Source: Tritrichomonas musculus (taxonomy: Eukaryota; Parabasalia; Tritrichomonadida; Tritrichomonadidae). Taken from it: a stretch of DNA of 64,000 bases. Below, piece by piece: positions 49,694 to 61,300 of this stretch. The DNA is taken from assembly GCA_039105265.1 (NCBI GenBank), contig JAPFFF010000005.1, positions 124,001 to 188,000 on the forward strand, in the 5' to 3' direction. A model generated the notes under the pieces. It was not told where the DNA came from and did not search any database. It was given only the letters and a program-made list of their open reading frames with translations. Numbering within the stretch: position 1 is the first letter of the stretch; the number at the start of each line of letters is the position of its first letter. The position numbers were made by a program, and so were the translations under genes.

Positions 49694-51886
49694 ATGAAAG
49701 GTAGGCAGATAGTCCTAGGATATTTATCACAAATAGTAAAAGGGTGCGATGCAATTGAATGCGATAATGAATATTGCAAGTCATGCCCTAAATTTAAATA
49801 TTTTAATATAAAGGATGAGAAAGAGCTTCAAAAGAAAGCAATAGAATTATCAAGAAATCATTCAAGCGAGAATCATTTATGCAAGAATTTAAGTCCTATT
49901 CAATATGATAAAGACTTTCTTTCAAAAATCAAGTATCCTAATTTTACCGACTTTAAAAATAACACTTCTGATATCTCAAATATATTATTGAACGAATTTA
50001 AAGATCAATATAATTACTCATATGCCTTCTTTGAAACCCAAGATGACCGGAATAATCTTATCGAAGACAAATTATACTTTGATGATGAAAGATTAGAGCT
50101 TTTTGCACAAAATTTTGAAAAAAACCGACAATCATTCGTAGAATTTTCATCAATTGTTATCATGCATGTTAATGAAGTATGCAACATTTTTGGTGTTGGG
50201 AATGACCAAAATGAAAATAATAAAACATCAGTTCCCATCCAATATCATCATATACGAATGATATATCTTAATTTATTTTTCTTATCTCTTTTCCCAGCAA
50301 ATGATGTTAATCCTCATTTTTCAAAAACCCTCAAATGCATTTATAAAACAAGCGTCCTTAAACAAATGGTTGGATATTTAAAGACCATTTTCTCGAACAC
50401 ACCAAAAGTTTTTCAACATGTTCTTACTTATACTCAAGATAATATTACAATGGCATCAATTTTAAATGATAAATTTAGTTTTAGCGGAGAAATTGAAGAA
50501 GAAATTGAAGAAAACACTGAGGCAATTGCTCCAGAAATCCGCAATATGGCCATGTTTATAGACCTTCTGCGCAGATCTAACACATCACTACCAACACGCG
50601 TTTTTGTCAATGAAGTTTTCACTGACAACTTCATCGAAAAATATAAGATTGATGATCTTTTACGTTATCTTCAAGGCAACTTTTCATACTTAACAATTCC
50701 AAGCATTCTTACGTTAAAAAGCAAAAGTGAGAATTTAAAGCGTTATTTTTCTCTTTTGCAAAACAGGCAGCGTCATTTAATTTTATTAGAAGATCCTTTT
50801 TTCAGCATTGTCGTACATCGTGATAGATTGATTGAGGAAGCTGTTCAAAAGGTTAGTAATGCCAATCCAAATGATTATTTAAAAACACTTCGCGTCAAAT
50901 TTGTTGATGAACAAGGCGTTGATGCAGGAGGCGTTTCACGTGAATTCTTTTATTTGGTTTGTAATGAAATATTTCATATAAAATACGGAATGTTTCAAGA
51001 AACACCAAATGGAAAATATTGGTTTGTATCAGATGCTAAATCAATGAGTCCTCCAATATATTTCAATTTGATGGGAACAATTATAGGACTTGCTATATAC
51101 AATTCCACCATCCTACCCATACGATTTCCACTACTTATGTACAAAAAATTATGGGGTCAAGAAACAACGCTTGACGACTATGAAGAAATCGATCCAGAAA
51201 TTGTTCATTCATTGAAGAGTTTACTCAATACGAAAAGAGAAAACCCTGACTTTGATTTTTCAGAGCTTGATATGATGTTTTATATCAACCAAGACGTTTA
51301 TGGCGATATGATAGATATTCCATTATGCCCTGATGGCCTTGAAAAAAAAGTTACTTCCGAAAATTTAGAAGAATACGTTGACTTATATTCGAAATGGCTT
51401 TTGAATGATTCTGTTAAAATTGCTTTTGAGAAATTTCAAATTGGATTTAATCGAGTTATTGACGCAAGAACCTCTGCTTTACCTTATCCACTTGTTGTGC
51501 GTAAATTGATAGCTTATGATGAAGTAGATATTTTAGTCAGTGGCGAAGAAATCATACATTGGGAGGCATTGAAACAAAATTGCGAATATTCAGACGGATA
51601 TAATAAAGATAGTCAACCAGTGGTTTGGTTCTGGGAGATCTTCGATGAGATGACATCTGAAGAAAAACAACAATTCTTCAGATTTTCTACTGGCTCAGAT
51701 CGAGCTCCAGTTGGCGGTTTACATTTATTTAAGTTGACTATTCAGAAAGTTAATGATACTAATAAGCTTCCTGTGTCTCATACTTGCTTTAATATATTTT
51801 CTCTTCCAAATTACACATCCAAAGAAGAAATGAGGACCAAAATTAATCTTTCACTGAAGTATGCAGAAGGATTTGGATTAATTTAA
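49694..51886 (+). CDS. UBE3A: UBE3A-type HECT E3 ubiquitin ligase with AZUL zinc finger
   Basis: 730 residues. The N-terminal 60 fit the AZUL zinc-binding domain of UBE3A/E6AP (CDAIECDNEYCKSCPKF ... HLCKNL). The middle (70-385) is helical linker. The HECT domain covers about 390-730: TLRVKFVDEQGVDAGGVSRE and FFYLVCNEIF, the E2-binding N-lobe, RFSTGSDRAPVGG, and the catalytic cysteine in SHTCFNIFSLPNY (about residue 698), with the family-typical end YAEGFGLI. Such enzymes take ubiquitin from an E2 onto the cysteine and pass it to substrates. Shorter than human UBE3A (about 850-875). The gene is intact. TCA lies four bases before the ATG. Confidence 0.93.
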   Translation: MKGRQIVLGYLSQIVKGCDAIECDNEYCKSCPKFKYFNIKDEKELQKKAIELSRNHSSENHLCKNLSPIQYDKDFLSKIKYPNFTDFKNNTSDISNILLNEFKDQYNYSYAFFETQDDRNNLIEDKLYFDDERLELFAQNFEKNRQSFVEFSSIVIMHVNEVCNIFGVGNDQNENNKTSVPIQYHHIRMIYLNLFFLSLFPANDVNPHFSKTLKCIYKTSVLKQMVGYLKTIFSNTPKVFQHVLTYTQDNITMASILNDKFSFSGEIEEEIEENTEAIAPEIRNMAMFIDLLRRSNTSLPTRVFVNEVFTDNFIEKYKIDDLLRYLQGNFSYLTIPSILTLKSKSENLKRYFSLLQNRQRHLILLEDPFFSIVVHRDRLIEEAVQKVSNANPNDYLKTLRVKFVDEQGVDAGGVSREFFYLVCNEIFHIKYGMFQETPNGKYWFVSDAKSMSPPIYFNLMGTIIGLAIYNSTILPIRFPLLMYKKLWGQETTLDDYEEIDPEIVHSLKSLLNTKRENPDFDFSELDMMFYINQDVYGDMIDIPLCPDGLEKKVTSENLEEYVDLYSKWLLNDSVKIAFEKFQIGFNRVIDARTSALPYPLVVRKLIAYDEVDILVSGEEIIHWEALKQNCEYSDGYNKDSQPVVWFWEIFDEMTSEEKQQFFRFSTGSDRAPVGGLHLFKLTIQKVNDTNKLPVSHTCFNIFSLPNYTSKEEMRTKINLSLKYAEGFGLI

Positions 51887-52117
51887 TTTTTAATTAATAA
51901 ATAGAATTAATATTATTATTATTCCTTTTTAATAGAATATAATATTATATGACTTTTGCATGATGAATATTTTTTTTAAACAACTTTTCTTGTTTGCAAA
52001 CCAGGGCGCATTAAACATCAATAAAAAAAAACTTTTGATGATAATAATATACTGGTAAGAAAAATAAAAAATCAATTTATTTTATTCTAATAATTTCTTA
52101 ATGATAGGATGATATAA
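51887..52117. other. Spacer between convergent genes
   Basis: 231 AT-rich bases; nothing else seen. Confidence 0.5.
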
Positions 52118-53422
52118 TTAAAATGCAACTTGAATGGCTCTGAAAATTGTCGCAGCAAGGACAAAGCAAATTGCACCTTTTGTAAATAGATCAGAGAAAT
52201 CAGAACCAGCTGTGTTAGCTTGTGCATTTTTTTCAGATGCTTGATCAACGCTTTCTGATTCCAAATTTTTGGCAGAAGCATCTTCCGTTTTTGCTTGTTG
52301 TTGAAGGTTCCTTTCTTGGGCTTCTTTTTCACTTTTTTCATTTTCTTGAGCTTGGGCTTCATTTTGCTTTTCATCTTCGAGGTTTATATCAATTCCTCTC
52401 TCTTGGACAGCAATTGGCTGTTGATCATCGTCAGAATAATAATCGTCAGAATAATAATCATTTTCGTCAAAGAGTGAAGGGTCTTCCGTTTGTGAGTAAT
52501 TTGTTACTTTAGAGTTTAGGCTTAATGAAAGAAGCTTCTTTTTTTGGATTTCCCTTTTTCTCATATAATATGCTTGAGCTTGCTCAATTTGCGCTTCTCT
52601 TTGCTTAATTTGCAGAAGCCTTGCTTTCCTTAGCTTTTCTTGCTTGTGCTTTTTGAGTTGAAGAAGCTTCTTTTGCCTTAAACGCTTTCTTTCTAATTGC
52701 AATATTTCAATATCGCGTTGACGCTTTTGATATAAGTATTTGATTTCATTATTATATTTCTTTCTAAGAAATGCTTTCTTTCTGAGATAATTTTGATGGT
52801 AGATTCTTTGGATGTTTTGCCTTCGTCGATTTACGATATCAACTAAATTTTGGTTTTTGTCTAGTATTTGCTGGTTTCTTTCATTTTGCAAAGTTTTTAT
52901 TTCTTCAACTTGCTTTAACATATTAGAATACTGATTCATTGACTCTTCAAGAGATTTGTATGAATCTTCATAAGTTTTATTTGCTCCAGTAATGGCTAAT
53001 GATGATGATTCCAAAAATGAGTTTGAAATGTTGACATGCCTACGCAATATTGAATCACTAGACAAACTTACACTAATTGATCTTTCAACAGTACTTGTAT
53101 TTGTTACTGTGCTCGTGGTGGAAGTAATATGAGTAGGGGAAGAAGTTTCGCTTCTATTTTCTCTGGCTGAAATTCTTCTAAATCTTGGCTTCATTTCAAT
53201 CTCAGGCTCATCTTTTAGTTCTGTTATTTGCTGAAGCCTTCTTGGCGATCGAGGAGAATGCTGACGCTGATCATTATGAACAACAGAATCAAGTGTTAAC
53301 TTGCCAATTTTTATATCACTTTGATCAACTTTCATAGAAGATAATGCATGTGAAACTGAGTTTTCTCCGAGTTTCAGATCAGGAAGCTTAGGAACATTCG
53401 GACTTCCTTCGGTATTAGACAT
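52118..53422 (-). CDS. Tail-anchored coiled-coil protein
   Basis: 434 residues from an ATG. A Ser/Thr-rich disordered start is followed by a long, very basic coiled coil (about 165-310; KRQRDIEILQLERKRLRQKK, LLQLKKHKQEKLRKARLL), an acidic stretch (EDPSLFDENDYYSDDYYSDD), and a Glu/Gln/Ala-rich region. It ends in a hydrophobic helix within the last 22 residues (AICFVLAATIFRAIQVAF), which predicts insertion by the tail-anchor route with the bulk in the cytosol. Which membrane is unknown. A TTCAATTTTA initiator-like site lies 15 bases before the ATG. Confidence 0.75.
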   Translation of the reverse strand: MSNTEGSPNVPKLPDLKLGENSVSHALSSMKVDQSDIKIGKLTLDSVVHNDQRQHSPRSPRRLQQITELKDEPEIEMKPRFRRISARENRSETSSPTHITSTTSTVTNTSTVERSISVSLSSDSILRRHVNISNSFLESSSLAITGANKTYEDSYKSLEESMNQYSNMLKQVEEIKTLQNERNQQILDKNQNLVDIVNRRRQNIQRIYHQNYLRKKAFLRKKYNNEIKYLYQKRQRDIEILQLERKRLRQKKLLQLKKHKQEKLRKARLLQIKQREAQIEQAQAYYMRKREIQKKKLLSLSLNSKVTNYSQTEDPSLFDENDYYSDDYYSDDDQQPIAVQERGIDINLEDEKQNEAQAQENEKSEKEAQERNLQQQAKTEDASAKNLESESVDQASEKNAQANTAGSDFSDLFTKGAICFVLAATIFRAIQVAF

Positions 53423-55792
53423 TTTAAATTTAAAATTGAATATTTTGAAAAAGCATATCTTTATATTTGAAAAGAAATAGAGTTTTTCTAAAATGTATGG
53501 AATGTTTTTTGAAATATTTTTATCTTTTTATATAGTAAATATTGATCGGTAACATTGATTATTCATATCATACTTATGATGTATTATATATATTTAACTT
53601 TATAGACCAATTAATTTTTTCTCATCAAAATGGAATATCTGCATGATAACATCATATATAGGCATTTGTATTTGCTTAACATATGTTTTATTGTTTTTGA
53701 ATGCTAGTTTGTATTTTATATCACTTATTATTTCACTAATTATGAAGATATTATAAAAGAAATTTACGACTAAAAAAAATGTGATTTTTCTGGAGAGATT
53801 GGCTTAACCGTTTAATATAATTTTCGGATATGTTATTATATAATAAAATTAATGGTTTTTTATCGAGGCAAAGAAACTTGATATAGCCATTAAAAAAAGA
53901 TAAAAATGTTTGAAAACCAAATCCTCTCAAATAAACGTCTATTTTATTTTAATATTCATTTTTTTGAATAAGCACGTTTTTTGGTTCTCACAAAAAATCT
54001 TGAATTTTCTGGAAAGACTGGAATAATATTACAAGCTCTAAACAACATATGCCTTATAATATAAAATATAATGAGGTTTTACCGAGCCAATTAGGTTAAA
54101 TATGTTTCTATTTTAGGATATTTATGTTTGCATAAATTTTTACATAAAAGCTCTTCAAATATTTTGTGAGTATAAAATTTGGATTATTTATTTTTATCTT
54201 ATTAAAACAATTTCCTAAATAGAATTTATATTAAATATATGATATAAATATGATAAAATAAATATAAAATGAAACACAAAAATTATTTACAAATAAATAC
54301 ATATATAATTATAAATCTCCAAATGCATTCAAAATTAAAAACTCATTTATAATTCAAAGGTATAAAAATATTTTGATAAAGCATTCATAAATAATTGTAT
54401 GTGCTATTTTAATTTCTCATTATTAATGAAAATAGACCCTATTAAGGTATTCATTCAATTTTGTAGTATTCAAAAAGTGACAACAAAAATACAAATTTTG
54501 CGAAAAATATCATAATAAATTTTAATTTTTTATATTAAATATTCATAAAAAAATAATATCATTATATAATATATTTAAATTATTCTATATCTTGCTAAAA
54601 GTAGAGATAATTTCATAAATAATCACTCAGCTAATCTTTTCAACCTGAGTTAAAATTTGAAAAATTGGACATATTTTTTGATTTTGAAAAGAATTATTTT
54701 AAAAAATCAAAAATTCCGACGCTGGGGACTTTATTTTGGATAGATTTTTACTTTGAATACTTTACATATTTTTACTTTTCAGAAATCTTTATTTTCTCAC
54801 AATTATTCAATTGTTTATATCTTACAATCTCACAATTATTTCTTATAAAAATGCACAATATTCTGAAGTATATAATAATTTCATAGAATTGATCTCAATT
54901 TTCTGATGATTCAAATATTTCATAAAAATTTAATTCAATTTAATAAATTAACTAAAAAATATATCTTATATTTAAAATTGCATTTTCCTCATATTTGCTA
55001 TGATATTTATACAAAACATCATTTTTTTTTCTAAACTTATCAAATTGTAAAATTTTCATTCAAAAAGCAAAATTAATTTATTTTTATATTTTACGTTAAT
55101 TTTACCATTATATTTAGTAATTAAATTGATGTCATCATATATTTTATTATATTACAATATGATATCATATACTGCTTTTGTTCAACCTTAATATGGTCTA
55201 TGAAAATAATGATAGATTTTTATTTTCTCAAATTATTGTATGTAATCATTCAAAAAAATTAATAACATTTTATTGAAATTAAAATCATAGTTTAAATTTC
55301 CAATATCTTATTTAATTTTTCGAAACCTAAATTATAATTAATAATTATATATATAATAATTTATAATCATTCATATTTCCAATGTATAATAAATTTTTAT
55401 TGATTCACATAATAGATTACTTGAATCGTATTTTTGAATATTTAATAGTTTTTTTTTATTCAATTTAAATATTTTGCATATATCTCACAATAAAATTTAA
55501 ATATAATATTTTATGGCTATTATAATAATATAAAATACAATATAAAAACATATTATAAAATATGATGATTTAAAAACCACTAGTTATTTCTATTTTGTTT
55601 TTTTCGAGTTTCCATACATTTGTTTTTCTATTCAAAATAAAACTTTTTGATTATTTTATGTTGTCCAACAAATCAACAACATCAAGAAAGAATGTAATTC
55701 AAAACAAATATAAAAAATTATATTAGTGTATTTAATCATTCTTACAAAATAAAATGAGAAAATATTATAAAATTAGTCATTTATCTGAATAT
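53423..55792. other. Long AT-rich intergenic region
   Basis: 2.37 kb of very AT-rich DNA between two minus-strand genes. Short frames (for example near 54665) lack coding character. No RNA gene or element terminus recognised. Confidence 0.6.
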
Positions 55793-56827
55793 TTACAATT
55801 CAGGTGGATTTTCTAGAATTGGCATCATGTTTCCATTTGGCATCTTGCTTTGACAATTAAATAGCTCGTCAAAGCATGAATGGCGCATGCATTGCTCAGC
55901 TGTATATCTTTCTTTGGGGTTATAAACAAAAATTTTTGACAGCAAGTCTAAAATATCAGCTGGAACATGCTTTGGAAGTGACCTTTCTATTGTTGTTGTC
56001 TGATGGCCATTAATATAAACATTAGGATGTGAGAACGAATTCAAATCATCCTTTGTTGGCCGGCCAATTACTGAAACAATTTCTGTGAGCTGCGATTTAC
56101 TAGTTTTCCCAGGGAAAAGAGGAGATCCGCCATTTAACAATTCTACAATGACACATCCAGCAGCCCATATGTCGATCGCTGTTGTATAGTGGGTTGATCC
56201 AAGAATCAGCTCGGGTGCACGATAAAACCTCGAAGCTATATAAGCGATACTTTCTTCGTTGGGATGAAGCATTTTAGCAGACCCAAAATCACAAATCTTT
56301 AGTTCACCAGTTGCTGGATCAATGATAACATTTTCTGGTTTTATATCTCTGTGAGTAACACCAATGGAATGTATATAAGACAACCCTGTGAACAATTGAT
56401 ATGAAAACAACTTGACATAAAAAATGGGTGGATACTTTTGATTCTTTTTGTATGAATATGCAAATTTGTGTAATGACATCGGAAGATAATCCATAACAAT
56501 ATTGATATATCTTATTCCTGGCTTACTTCCGGTCGTTTTAAAGCTATTTTGCAACGATATGCAGTTTTTGTGCTTCAAAAGTTTTAAAATATCAATTTCA
56601 CGATTCTTATGTGTTGGATCTATTTTAACTTTTTTAACTGCAACAGTTTCACCGGATGGTGATTTTGCGCAACATACAATTCCAAAAGCTCCTCTTCCCA
56701 AAACTTTGGTTATCTGATAATGAGGAATATCATTTGGGACTGAAAGAACACTTTGTGGCTTTGCATTTAATGAATTCTTTGTGCGGGATGAACTAGCACC
56801 TGATGCTCTGACTCTTGGGAAATTCAT
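55793..56827 (-). CDS. GSK3/shaggy-like CMGC kinase
   Basis: 344 residues from an ATG. Full kinase domain at about 37-325: glycine loop GRGAFGIV, lysine in VAVKKVK, catalytic loop HRDIKPENVI (about 156), DFGSAK (about 178), and the activation loop ESIAYIASRFYRAPELILGS, whose Tyr-X-X-Ser-Arg-(F/Y)-Tyr-Arg-Ala-Pro-Glu signature marks GSK3. PDLL-type C-lobe residues and GRPTKDDLNSF also fit. GSK3 kinases phosphorylate primed Ser/Thr substrates and control growth and the cytoskeleton in other eukaryotes. The N-terminus is a short basic Ser-rich leader. Looks active and intact. Confidence 0.92.
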   Translation of the reverse strand: MNFPRVRASGASSSRTKNSLNAKPQSVLSVPNDIPHYQITKVLGRGAFGIVCCAKSPSGETVAVKKVKIDPTHKNREIDILKLLKHKNCISLQNSFKTTGSKPGIRYINIVMDYLPMSLHKFAYSYKKNQKYPPIFYVKLFSYQLFTGLSYIHSIGVTHRDIKPENVIIDPATGELKICDFGSAKMLHPNEESIAYIASRFYRAPELILGSTHYTTAIDIWAAGCVIVELLNGGSPLFPGKTSKSQLTEIVSVIGRPTKDDLNSFSHPNVYINGHQTTTIERSLPKHVPADILDLLSKIFVYNPKERYTAEQCMRHSCFDELFNCQSKMPNGNMMPILENPPEL

Positions 56828-57284
56828 TTATCTCCTGCAAAATATTTTTTTAACGTTATTAGAGTTTGAAAACGTACTTTACACAAAATAACGCACAATT
56901 TATTTAATTAATTCAAAAGATTGTGATGATTAACGTTTGAAATTAGAATTTTAATTAAATAACGTACATATTTTGAATATAACATATATTTCATATTAAT
57001 ATAACATTTATGTAAAATTAATAAAAACATTCTATTGATGAATACATTTATTATATAGTAGCAAAATATAAATGCAGAGAAATCAAATTTGTTTATTGAA
57101 TATGAGATTAAAAAGTAGAATATACAGATTTTATCTTTATTTTTTATTCAATAATGATAGAATTAATATCATAAATCATATAAATGTTCAAATAAGCATT
57201 TTGAATAAAATACATTATAACTGTATATATAAAATAAAGATTGCACCTTTTTGATAAAAATACTTTTTTCCTATTACTAACATA
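56828..57284. other. AT-rich spacer
   Basis: 457 bases between two minus-strand genes; no supported feature. Confidence 0.5.
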
Positions 57285-58031
57285 TTAATTAAGAGGAATT
57301 GTGTAATGAACTTCTGATGGCGACGAATAACCAAACACTTCGAAAAAAGTTAATATTTGTAATACAAGCAGGATTGGAGTTGTAATTATTAAAGGCGTGG
57401 CTAAAAATACAAATAAATAGGATATTAAAATAACAGAAAAAGAATTAGGGGATAGTGCCGCATAAGCACTCCAAATGAAACAAGATCCAAAAGAAAGTTG
57501 AGGGTCTTCAAAAAGGAGAATCTGAGCATTTCCAAAAAGCCAATTAAGAATAAAACCGAATATCATATATATTACAGCCCAAACAAAATCTGATGAAAAT
57601 AATGCTTGAGCAATTGCCATAGGTGATGCAAGAACAATATCGGTAAGAAACATTGAAAGGAAAATACGCCAAGTCATTATACTTCTAATTCCCATTATGT
57701 CTGATAAAACAAGTTCACTTCCACGTCGTTTCACGCATGAAATAACAACATGAAGAACAATCGTATTTAAAATCGACCTCCAAATTCTTATTGGCCAATT
57801 AGCTGTTAATTGAACTAATATAAGATAACTGGATTTTGGGGAATCTTTATCGAGAGTCCATTGAAACACGAGAAGACCAGCATTACCTACTGTTTCAGCA
57901 ACAAAGTAAACCAAAAGCAAAATAAAAAAATTCATTTTATTTTTGGAAGTTATTAAATAAGCTCTATGAAGCTTTTGCAAAAAGGGTTTAGGAGTACTCA
58001 ATCCATATCGTTTATGCCTCCATTCTTGCAT
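57285..58031 (-). CDS. Multi-pass membrane protein, unknown
   Basis: 248 residues from the first ATG (MQEWRHKRYGLSTPKPF). An open frame extends 18 codons upstream but without an ATG. Five or six hydrophobic spans: FFILLLVYFVAETVGNAGLL, the SILNTIVLHVVISCV region, IFLSMFLTDIVLASPMAIAQ, FVWAVIYMIFGFILNWLF, and a long C-terminal pair (FSVILISYLFVFLATPLIIT, PILLVLQILTFF). No signal peptide or transporter motif is recognised. It is divergent from the TTLL gene, sharing a 361 bp upstream region. Confidence 0.65.
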   Translation of the reverse strand: MQEWRHKRYGLSTPKPFLQKLHRAYLITSKNKMNFFILLLVYFVAETVGNAGLLVFQWTLDKDSPKSSYLILVQLTANWPIRIWRSILNTIVLHVVISCVKRRGSELVLSDIMGIRSIMTWRIFLSMFLTDIVLASPMAIAQALFSSDFVWAVIYMIFGFILNWLFGNAQILLFEDPQLSFGSCFIWSAYAALSPNSFSVILISYLFVFLATPLIITTPILLVLQILTFFEVFGYSSPSEVHYTIPLN

Positions 58032-58245
58032 TTGCTGAATGGACTCTGAAAGCGATCCATCGAAAAGAGGAGTATTTCTATTCAAAAGCGGTAATAATAT
58101 AGATTTTACACTTTTTCAATTAGTGAAAATCAATTTATAGCCAATTTAAAAAAGCCATGTAATAATTTTGCAACCAATTCCTATGCTACAATTGGCCTTC
58201 AATTCAAGCAGCATCAATAGATTAAAAAATATTTTTTCTCATATG

Positions 58246-58277
<32 letters not shown>

Positions 58278-58392
58278 GGAAGAAATGATGTTAATCTCTT
58301 TCAAAAATATATTCGTTTTTTTAATCTTATAGAAAATTTGAGTAGTTTTTTTCTTTACACTATCAAATTTGATAATTAAAAAATTAATCATT
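58032..58392. other. Divergent spacer with A29 tract
   Basis: Holds CATATG followed by 29 A (58246-58274) and AT-rich sequence up to TTAATCATT before the TTLL ATG. Must contain the promoters of both flanking genes. Confidence 0.55.
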
Positions 58393-61300
58393 ATGAACGA
58401 TTTATACCCACTTGATGTAACAGAAGGAAGAATATTATATGGAGTTATACGAACTGCCATTCGAGCAGCTAATTATAACTATGCACCAAAAAACGAGCGC
58501 GCAATTTTAGTATGGAATGATACAATTAAAGATTCTGATTACTTTTCTTCACTTCATCCTTGGCAAGTTGTTAATCGTCTTCCATCAGTAAATATTATTT
58601 GTAGAAAAGCACCATTTGTTAGGCTTATTCAAAGAATTCAAACGCATTTTCCTTTATTATATGATTTTTTACCAAGATCATTCATACTTCCGATTCAAAA
58701 CTCAGAATTCATTCAGCGCGTTTCAAGGCACGAGAAAAAGTATATCATTAAGCCAGACAATGGATCATTAGGACAAGGTATTACAATTTTAGATGAAAAA
58801 ATGTCGTATAATCCAGTTTCTCATCTTTCTATTGCGCAAGAATATACCGAATCATGTTTAGTCGACGATACCAAATTTGATTGCCGAATATATGTCTTAG
58901 TTACTTCAATCGAAGATTTGCAGATCTATGTGTATAGAGGTGGAGTAGCAAGATTTTGCTCCCAAAAATATGGATCAAATACCATTTACTCGCAAATAAC
59001 CAATACAGCTGTTAACAGAAAAAATCCTGGAACGACTGTTGAAAAAATAACTCGAATGGTTCCTGATGTTTTTGAACAGCTTGCTAAACAAGGTGTAAAC
59101 ATTGATCTTCTCTGGGAAGAAATTGATAAAGTTGCAGTTTTTACTATTCTCTCTGTTTATAATTATTTGCTACAGGGTGTCAAGAAAAAATGTCCCAGTT
59201 GTGGCTACTCCCGCTGCTTTCAAATTCTAGGCTTTGATATTCTTATAGATAGAAAATATAAACCAAAATTACTTGAAGTGAATTATCGGCCATCATTAGA
59301 ACGAGATACAGAATCTGAAGGAAAAATGAAATGTGAAATGCTCAGTGAAGCAATGAAAATTGCAGCACCATTAAACGAAATTCAAAAACGTCTTTCACGA
59401 AGCAAAATAAATTATAACGAAAATGGCTGGAAAAATTTTATGCGTGCCAATCCATCTTTAGCTGATGTAATTGAGAAGCAAAGGAAAGCAAATTTGAAAG
59501 ATAGCCACTTTATTCAAGCTTATCCATCTAACGATCCTCAACAAAATGAAATATATAAAGAAGTTATTCAAAAAGTTGAAACATTGCCTCTGACAACCGA
59601 ATCAAAATACAGACTTCCCGCTCTTCACGCTTCAGAAAGCACTAATGAAGGCACTTCAAATGAAAAACTTCCTCCAATTAATAAAGACAATCGAAATACA
59701 ACAATAAATGAAAATAAAAAAACAAATGACCAATCTAATCATGTTAATGCAGTGAAAAGTGGAGACATGTTTTTCCTTCAATTGAGCGATTCATGCGATA
59801 ACGGCGAAAAGGGAATCTTTCAAAAAAGCAACAGTGGGGTATTTAAAATTGGGAACCAACAAAAAAGCAATTTAAATATTAATATTGTTAATACCTCTAA
59901 TGATTCACATCCAGCCGACAAAAACAACGATCAAAAGACATCAACAACATCTAGCAGTACCAATAATTCAATTAAAAGCGAAAGCAAGACAATTAGTAAT
60001 ACTAATAATATTTCAAGTAAGCCCTCAGCTAATAATAATAAGGAAGCTTATACTATTGAAAATACTAAAAACATTGATGCTAATTCCAGCACCAAAATTG
60101 AAAATAAAACATCTACAAATGTTAATAATAATTCTACAAAATCCTTCACTAGTGATAACTCAAGCAAAGCTAATAGCAATACCACAATTACCAATTCTAT
60201 TAAACCAACAAATAATATAGATAATACCGCCAATACAACTACAAATAAAATTACTAATGGCACTTCTACCAACAACAGTACAAATACAGCCTTATCCACT
60301 TCCAATACTACTCTTACACAATCTTCAAGCAGCACAATTAGCAGTTCTGCCAGTTCTGCAGTTAAGATCATATCTACCTCAAAACCACTCAATAATGCAA
60401 ATAAAGCCACGTCTACAGCTAACAATAATTCTACTAATCCTTCTAATGCCAATACAAGCATCCCATCCAACAGTAGCACAAATAAAATTACAGTCATCGC
60501 ACCATCTAATTCCGCCAAGACAGCCAGCGGCGTTGCAGCCAGCAGCACCACGAACAAGATCACGTCTAATGCAAGTTCCATTTCTTCCCGGCCTTCAAAC
60601 AGCACATCGAGCGCAAATCAGATTTCATCAATGACGGCCATTTACTGCATCAGGCCATCAGACATCGCGGCCAATTCTAGTGCGAGCGTTCCAGCGAATG
60701 GCAGCACAAGCAGGATCACCGCGATCGCACCTTCAAGCTCAGCGAAGCCGAGCATGACCACCTACAAGGCAACAAACGGAATCACGGCAATTCACCCGAG
60801 CAGCAGCGCGAGGACAGCTGCCGCATCTCATGCGCAGGCGCCGGCAAAAAGCAGCCAGATCAGCGGCAGCACTGCCAAATGCAACTCTGAAAGCGCAAGC
60901 ATCGCTACAGGAGACTACTACAGCGCAGGCAGCAGCCCTTACTCACGAGAGATCTCTCAACCATTCGAAGAGACTGTCAAAACCGCCGCAACAAGTGCGT
61001 CACCGGGCAGATCTGCTTCACGCAACTCCAATGCAAGCAGCAGTCCTTCATCAGTGCCGATTAGTGACCCTGTTAAAACTGCCACCAACCCATCAAGCAG
61101 CCCAAATCCTCGCGCCTCGATCAACAGCAGGAACAGCGGCAGGGCGGCCGCCGCGGAGGTTTCCTTCCTCCATCTCAGCGACTCGAGCGATGCCAGTGAT
61201 CCATACACCAATAAAACCGTCATAACCGACATAAAGAAGCCGATTCCGCCATCGGAAACGAGCGCACTCTTCCTTAACAAAATTAACGGAATTATCTCAA

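Noticed and set aside
60048-60605. 185-residue minus-strand ORF, Leu/Val-rich
   Set aside because: Antisense shadow of the Asn/Ser/Thr repeats of the TTLL gene.
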